This document shows positions 1 to 5,931 of a stretch of DNA of 5,931 bases, piece by piece. Location of the stretch: contig CALFWA010000199.1 in the NCBI GenBank assembly GCA_937928035.1, positions 1 to 5,931 of the forward strand, given 5' to 3'. How positions within the stretch are numbered: position 1 is the first letter of the stretch; every line of letters begins with the position of its first letter. The translations under genes and the position numbers were made by a program. The notes under the pieces are model-generated. The model searched no databases. It saw nothing but the letters and a program-made list of their open reading frames with translations, and had not been told where the DNA came from. The DNA is from an uncultured Caldilinea sp. (lineage in GTDB: Bacteria; Chloroflexota; Anaerolineae; Caldilineales; Caldilineaceae).

Positions 1-1134
<1,134 letters not shown>

Positions 1135-1172
1135 AGCTTCCTGGGTTTGTGCGCACTGTGTGAAATTTCCCT

Positions 1173-1203
1173 GTAGTATGGGGTCTCTCCGCTTTGACGT
1201 CAA
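1173..1203 (-). promoter_or_regulatory. Candidate promoter of mccB, with palindrome over the -35
   Basis: Read leftward, TTGACG (1203-1198) is a good -35. CATACT (1180-1175) follows at a 17-base spacing as a moderate -10, with an alternative TACTAC (1178-1173) at 19. Transcription would start near 1168 and give a leader of roughly 34 bases before the ATG at 1134. The -35 lies inside the perfect 10-bp palindrome TTGACGTCAA (1194-1203), which could be an operator. Seen in sequence only; the -10 is not strong. Confidence 0.45.
1194..1203. repeat. 10-bp perfect palindrome TTGACGTCAA
   Basis: Self-complementary decamer that includes the leftward -35 hexamer of mccB. A regulator binding here would block RNA polymerase directly. 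Symmetry of this length can arise by chance in a few kilobases, so a regulatory role is only inferred from its position. Confidence 0.35.
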
Positions 1204-1242
1204 GCCTGCGAGGAATGTTGCGCGCGCATTTAGCCAAAAGGT

Positions 1243-1271
1243 TTGACGATGGCCTGCGGAAAAGCTACAAT
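1243..1271 (+). promoter_or_regulatory. Sigma70-type promoter of the tRNA-Arg gene (and probably the oxidoreductase gene)
   Basis: TTGACG (1243-1248) and TACAAT (1266-1271) are each one mismatch from the consensus hexamers and are separated by the ideal 17 bases. Transcription would start near 1278, about nine bases before the mature tRNA 5' end at 1287, a usual leader length for RNase P processing. This is the clearest promoter in the window. Confidence 0.75.
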
Positions 1272-1281
1272 CTATAGACGA

Positions 1282-1362
<81 letters not shown>

Positions 1363-1405
1363 CAATTTCCTCGGATGAATCATCTTTCGGCGAAGGACAT
1401 GGGTC

Positions 1406-2308
1406 ATGCAGATCGGCGTTGTATTCCCGCAGACAGAGTTTGGCAACGATCCGGGAGCGATTCGAGACTACGCGCAGACGGCTGAAGCGCTCGGCTACAC
1501 CCATGTGCTGGCCTACGATCACGTGCTCGGCGCCAATCCCGAGCGTCCCGGCGGTTGGCGTGGCCCCTACACCCATCGCGATCCGTTTCACGAGCCTTTT
1601 GTCCTCTTCAGCTTCATGGCGGCGGCAACCACGCGGCTCCGCTTCGTGACCGGCGTTCTCATCCTCCCGCAGCGGCAGACTGCGCTCGTCGCCAAACAGG
1701 CTGCTACGCTCGACGTGCTTTCCGGCGGTCGGCTACGCCTCGGCGTCGGTATCGGCTGGAATTCCGTGGAGTACGAAGCGTTGGGAGAGAACTTTCGTAC
1801 GCGAGGTCGGCGATGCGAGGCGCAGATCCGGTTGCTGCGTCGGCTGTGGACCGAGCCGCTCGTCACCGTCCATGACGAATGGCATCATATCTCCGACGCC
1901 GGCATCAACCCGCTGCCTGTGCAAAGGCCGATTCCCATCTGGCTGGGAGGGCACGCCGACGCCGTGCTCGAGCGGATTGCGCGCTTGGGCGACGGCTGGC
2001 TGCCCAACTATCGCACGGCGCAGGAGGCGGCCGACGCACTCGCCAGGCTGGATGTCTATCTGGCGCAAAATGGGCGCTCCCGTCGCGATCTGGGCATCGA
2101 GCCTCGCCTGCATTACAAGGATGGCGTCGAGGAACGTCAGCGTCGCATTATGGCCGACTGGGTGGCCGCCGGCGCGACGCATTTTTCGGTCAACACCATG
2201 GGCTGTGGGTTTGTCAGGCCCGAGCAACATATGCAGGCGTTGGAGCGCTTTGCACAGGTCCTGCAACTGAGCGCAAGCGCGTCCGCTTCAGACGCTTCAG
2301 GGGTTTGA
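1406..2308 (+). CDS. LLM class (luciferase-like) F420/flavin-dependent oxidoreductase
   Basis: Protein of 300 residues with the TIM-barrel layout of bacterial luciferase-like oxidoreductases, which use coenzyme F420 or FMN; substrate not predictable. It resembles the Rv2161c-like subgroup of F420-dependent enzymes. Visible marks are the N-terminal strand MQIGVVFPQTEFG, the early segment AEALGYTHVLAYDHVLG (about 26-42), FVTGVLILPQRQTALVAKQ (80-98) followed by LDVLSGGRLRLGVGIGWN (102-119), then PIPIWLGGH (175-183) and LGDGWLPNY (194-202). The last dozen residues are a Ser/Ala-rich tail unlikely to belong to the fold. The start is ATG at 1406 with GAAGGA (1392-1397) eight bases upstream; another ATG at 1399 is out of frame. 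It lies 46 bases after tRNA-Arg with no visible promoter between, so it is probably co-transcribed with the tRNA. It converges on the SRAP gene. The F420 versus FMN choice cannot be made from sequence alone. Confidence 0.9.
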   Translation: MQIGVVFPQTEFGNDPGAIRDYAQTAEALGYTHVLAYDHVLGANPERPGGWRGPYTHRDPFHEPFVLFSFMAAATTRLRFVTGVLILPQRQTALVAKQAATLDVLSGGRLRLGVGIGWNSVEYEALGENFRTRGRRCEAQIRLLRRLWTEPLVTVHDEWHHISDAGINPLPVQRPIPIWLGGHADAVLERIARLGDGWLPNYRTAQEAADALARLDVYLAQNGRSRRDLGIEPRLHYKDGVEERQRRIMADWVAAGATHFSVNTMGCGFVRPEQHMQALERFAQVLQLSASASASDASGV

Positions 2309-2315
2309 AACCTCT
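2299..2315. terminator. Weak inverted repeat at the convergent gene ends
   Basis: AGGGG TTTGAAA CCTCT forms a short stem, with one G-T pair in the rightward RNA, around the stop of the oxidoreductase gene and just before the stop of the SRAP gene. There is only a run of three T after it. It may slow both converging polymerases, but it is a poor intrinsic terminator and I keep it as tentative. Confidence 0.25.
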
Positions 2316-2323
2316 TTCGGCTG

Positions 2324-3013
2324 TCAGGCTTTGCGCTCTTCGATGCAGGCGACGCCCTCGTTGCGAGGGTTGTTCACATAGGGGCTGACAGGATACAGCT
2401 TCAATCGCCCGGCGGGAAAAGGCCGAAACAAATGCTTGAGTTGCGTCAGATAGGCCGACGCAGCCTCCTGACCATCTCCCAGCCACGTCGCATAATCCTC
2501 CGGCGCCAAAATCACCGGCATGCGGTTGTGCAGTCGAGCCACCTCTTCGTTGGCGTCGGTGGTCAAGATGGTGCAGCTTTCGATCTCCTCGCCCTCAGGA
2601 CCGATCCAGCGCTCCCACAACCCGGCGAACCCGAGCGGCGTCCCATCGTGAGAAGTGATGTAGTAAGGCTGTTTGCCGCCGTTCCGCTTCATCCATTCAT
2701 AAAAACCAGAGGCGGGGATGATGCATCGACGCCGTTTAAAGGCCGCCCGAAAGGAAGGCTTTTCGTCCACGGTTTCCGCACGCGCATTGATCATGCGGGC
2801 GGCCATCGCAGGCTCCTTGCTCCAGGAGGGAATCAGTCCCCAGAGAACCAACGCCCACTCGCGTCTCTGACGTTGCGGATCGAAGCGGATAATGCCGACC
2901 GGCTGCGTCGGCGCGATATTGTAGCGAGGAGCCAGCTGCGCTGGCGGCTCGACCAATCCAAAGTGCTCGGCCAGATCCTCCGGAGTTGCATACAATGCAA
3001 ACCGTCCACACAT
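2324..3013 (-). CDS. SRAP domain protein (YedK/HMCES family), abasic-site DNA-protein crosslinker
   Basis: Protein of 229 residues, the usual length for bacterial YedK. The family protects abasic sites in single-stranded DNA by forming a thiazolidine bond through the N-terminal cysteine exposed after removal of Met1. All hallmark residues are present: Cys2 in MCGRFALY, RYNIAPTQ (30-37), WGLIPSW (58-64), Asn76 in MINARAET, Glu106 in SGFYEW, and His162 in LHNRMPVIL. E. coli YedK uses Cys2, Asn75, Glu105 and His160, so the enzyme looks intact. The ATG at 3013 is preceded, reading leftward, by AAAGGA with eight bases of spacing. Bases 3016-3028 form a short AGAAA-GGA-TTTCT inverted repeat that includes this ribosome site. 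A perfect 6-bp-arm repeat (2986-3000) lies in codons 5 to 10. Only 15 bases separate its stop from that of the converging oxidoreductase gene. No convincing promoter was found upstream. Confidence 0.94.
   Translation of the reverse strand: MCGRFALYATPEDLAEHFGLVEPPAQLAPRYNIAPTQPVGIIRFDPQRQRREWALVLWGLIPSWSKEPAMAARMINARAETVDEKPSFRAAFKRRRCIIPASGFYEWMKRNGGKQPYYITSHDGTPLGFAGLWERWIGPEGEEIESCTILTTDANEEVARLHNRMPVILAPEDYATWLGDGQEAASAYLTQLKHLFRPFPAGRLKLYPVSPYVNNPRNEGVACIEERKA
2986..3000. repeat. Inverted repeat TTGCAT-ACA-ATGCAA at the start of the SRAP gene
   Basis: Perfect 6-base arms around a 3-base centre, within codons 5-10 of the SRAP gene and 11 bases inside the start codon. It could be an operator-like site or an mRNA hairpin close to the initiation site. 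Chance is also possible, since the encoded residues (FALYAT) are conserved in the family. Confidence 0.3.
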
Positions 3014-3175
3014 CAGAGAAATCCTTTCTGCAGGTCCGCGCCTTCTCTAGCCTTGCAGCGTCGAGCATCGTTGCGCCGACAATAGTCGAATTTCACAAAG
3101 GATTCTGGCGCTCTGGGGCGCAGCTTGCAGCGGCGCTTTCTCGAATTTCCCAAGACCTTGCGGTTCATCGAAAAC

Positions 3176-3194
3176 GTGCGGCTGGGAGCCGCAC
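3176..3194. repeat. Perfect hairpin, 8-bp GC-rich stem, possible leftward terminator
   Basis: GTGCGGCT, a GGG loop, and AGCCGCAC form an uninterrupted 8-bp stem. Read leftward, the stem is followed at once by GTTTTC, giving four T residues, so it could act as a weak intrinsic terminator that shields the SRAP gene from antisense transcripts coming from the his genes. Read rightward no T run follows. Its role is unproven. Confidence 0.4.
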
Positions 3195-3291
3195 CCACCC
3201 TCATCGCCGTCTATTTGCTCGATCTGCTTTATGGATCGCCAGAATCAATTGCGCAACTTCTAAACAATTGTAACATATCCTTGTTGCTCGA

Positions 3292-3319
3292 TGGCTCGAA
3301 GCCCTGGCTGTGGTATACT
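3292..3319 (+). promoter_or_regulatory. Candidate extended -10 promoter of the hisZ-hisG operon
   Basis: TGGTATACT (3311-3319) contains TATACT, one mismatch from the -10 consensus, preceded by TG at the extended -10 position. The -35 is poor: TGGCTC (3292-3297) at a 16-base spacing matches three positions. Transcription would begin near 3326, leaving a leader of about 69 bases before the ATG at 3395. I saw no T-box or obvious histidine-rich leader peptide in it. Confidence 0.5.
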
Positions 3320-3372
3320 CCCTCAAAGCATTGGGAACGCCTTGTGGAAGGACGAGGAACGCAGGACGTGAC

Positions 3373-3385
3373 AGGAGAGAGCAGG
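3373..3385 (+). promoter_or_regulatory. Ribosome binding region deciding the hisZ start
   Basis: AGGAGAG (3373-3379) is the best Shine-Dalgarno match, and AGCAGG (3380-3385) a second, weaker one. The first is ideally placed for an in-frame TTG at 3386 (six bases), while the second suits the ATG at 3395 (nine bases). The two starts differ by only three residues, so the product is nearly the same. An in-frame GTG at 3368 is less well placed. Confidence 0.5.
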
Positions 3386-3394
3386 TTGCGCCCC

Positions 3395-5386
<1,992 letters not shown>

Positions 5387-5403
<17 letters not shown>

Positions 5404-5923
5404 ATCTTCCCGAATCGCCGGGGTCAAGATCGTTCGACTCAAAGTATTCAGAGATGAACGAGGGCGCTTTCTGGAAACCTTTCGGAAAGAATGGTTTCCA
5501 GAGCGGACGTGGTCGCTCGTGCAGATGAACCGCAGCGACAGCCAGGCGGGTGTGCTGCGCGGACTACACTACCACTTCCATCAGGTCGATTACTGGTACG
5601 TCGCCCAGGGACGCATCCGCGTGGGTCTGGCGGATCTGCGCAAAGATTCTCCCACCTTCGGCGCAAGTGAAACTGTCGAGATGGGCGAGCAGAACGAATA
5701 CGGCCTCTACATCCCCTCCGGCGTAGCGCACGGTTTCTACGCCCTCACCGACGCCACCTTGATCTATCTTGTCGATAATTATTACGACGGCGGCGATGAG
5801 TTCGGCGTGGCGTGGGACGACCCAGACCTGGCCGTGCCCTGGAACGTAAGCGCGCCTATTCTCTCGGCGCGCGATCGCGCTAACCCGCGCCTGCAGGAAA
5901 TCCCCGCGGAGCAAAGACCGTAA
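5387..5923 (+). CDS. RmlC-like dTDP-4-dehydrorhamnose 3,5-epimerase family protein, variant active site
   Basis: Cupin-fold protein of 178 residues, the normal RmlC length. RmlC epimerises C3 and C5 of dTDP-4-keto-6-deoxyglucose on the way to dTDP-rhamnose. Family marks are VFRDERGRFLETF (20-32), VLRGLHYHFHQ (56-66), DLRKDSPTFG (83-92), LYIPSGVAHGFYAL (107-120), WDDPDLAVPW (143-152) and LSARDRANPRL near the end. Aligned by eye with Salmonella RmlC, Arg58, the catalytic base His61, the distal His115, the catalytic Tyr127 and the late Asp are kept, but the active-site Lys73 position is Asp68 (HQVDYWYV in place of QGKLVRC) and the preceding loop is three residues shorter. It may act on another nucleotide sugar or a different reaction. 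The ATG at 5387 lies inside the end of hisG (17-bp overlap) with a weak AAAGAG (5374-5379) seven bases upstream, so expression probably depends on hisG translation. No other rhamnose genes are seen; an ATG at 5928 may begin a next gene. Confidence 0.85.
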
Positions 5924-5931
5924 CCAAATGA

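Larger units (their letters stand above)
3014..3394. other. Intergenic region between the divergent SRAP and hisZ genes
   Basis: About 380 bases without a believable gene. The hisZ frame stays open leftward to an ATG at 3125, but the 90 residues added would not resemble HisZ, and a promoter-like element sits inside. The region contains a perfect hairpin (3176-3194), then an A/T-richer stretch (about 3241-3285) with two CAATTG hexamers (3246-3251 and 3265-3270) and the palindrome TTGCGCAA (3249-3256), then the extended -10 element. It should carry the leftward SRAP promoter, but I could not identify good hexamers for it. Confidence 0.6.

Noticed and set aside
2266..2305. Short repeats (CGCTTCAG twice) at the end of the oxidoreductase gene as a mobile-element scar
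   Set aside because: They encode a low-complexity Ser/Ala tail and have no flanking element; slippage is a simpler explanation.
2432..3085. Rightward 217-residue reading frame
   Set aside because: Antisense to the SRAP gene, which has all its catalytic residues.
3125..3385. N-terminal 90-residue extension of the hisZ reading frame from the ATG at 3125
   Set aside because: The added residues do not resemble HisZ or any family I know, and the stretch contains a promoter-like element and a perfect hairpin. HisZ similarity begins only after the ATG at 3395.
5928..5931. ATG at the very end of the window as the start of a next gene
   Set aside because: Only one codon is visible and the nearest GGAG (5908-5911) is 16 bases away, so it cannot be supported.

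Overview
The window is a GC-rich bacterial chromosomal segment packed with ordinary genes on both strands. It suggests a free-living bacterium with branched-chain amino-acid catabolism, an F420/FMN oxidoreductase and histidine biosynthesis that uses the two-part HisZ + short HisG enzyme. This mix fits Chloroflexota (Caldilinea/Roseiflexus-like), but that placement is an inference from gene content and protein style, not from a marker gene.

Left part (1-1286): the leftward gene for the carboxyltransferase (beta) subunit of a methylcrotonyl-CoA-type carboxylase is cut by the window edge, leaving 378 residues from the N-terminus. A short divergent intergenic region holds its likely promoter, whose -35 lies inside a perfect 10-bp palindrome, and a strong sigma70-type promoter facing right.

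Centre (1287-3013): the rightward promoter serves a complete tRNA-Arg(TCT). Only 46 bases later a luciferase-like (LLM class) flavin/F420 oxidoreductase gene begins with no promoter of its own that I can see, so the two are probably made as one tRNA-mRNA transcript. Converging on it is a SRAP/YedK-HMCES gene (abasic-site DNA-protein crosslinker) with all its catalytic residues. Only 15 bases separate the two stops.

Right part (3014-5931): about 380 bases without a convincing gene hold a perfect hairpin and an extended -10 promoter. After them comes a compact rightward operon: hisZ, hisG (short form, 4-bp ATGA overlap) and a divergent RmlC-like dTDP-sugar 3,5-epimerase gene (17-bp overlap with hisG). 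HisZ and HisG together make ATP phosphoribosyltransferase, the first and feedback-regulated step of histidine synthesis. The RmlC-like protein is an unexpected partner and lacks the usual active-site lysine.

I found no mobile element, CRISPR array, phage gene or clearly new system. The items most worth a second look are the variant epimerase coupled to hisG, the HisZ C-terminal domain with its cysteine cluster, and the tRNA-mRNA arrangement.
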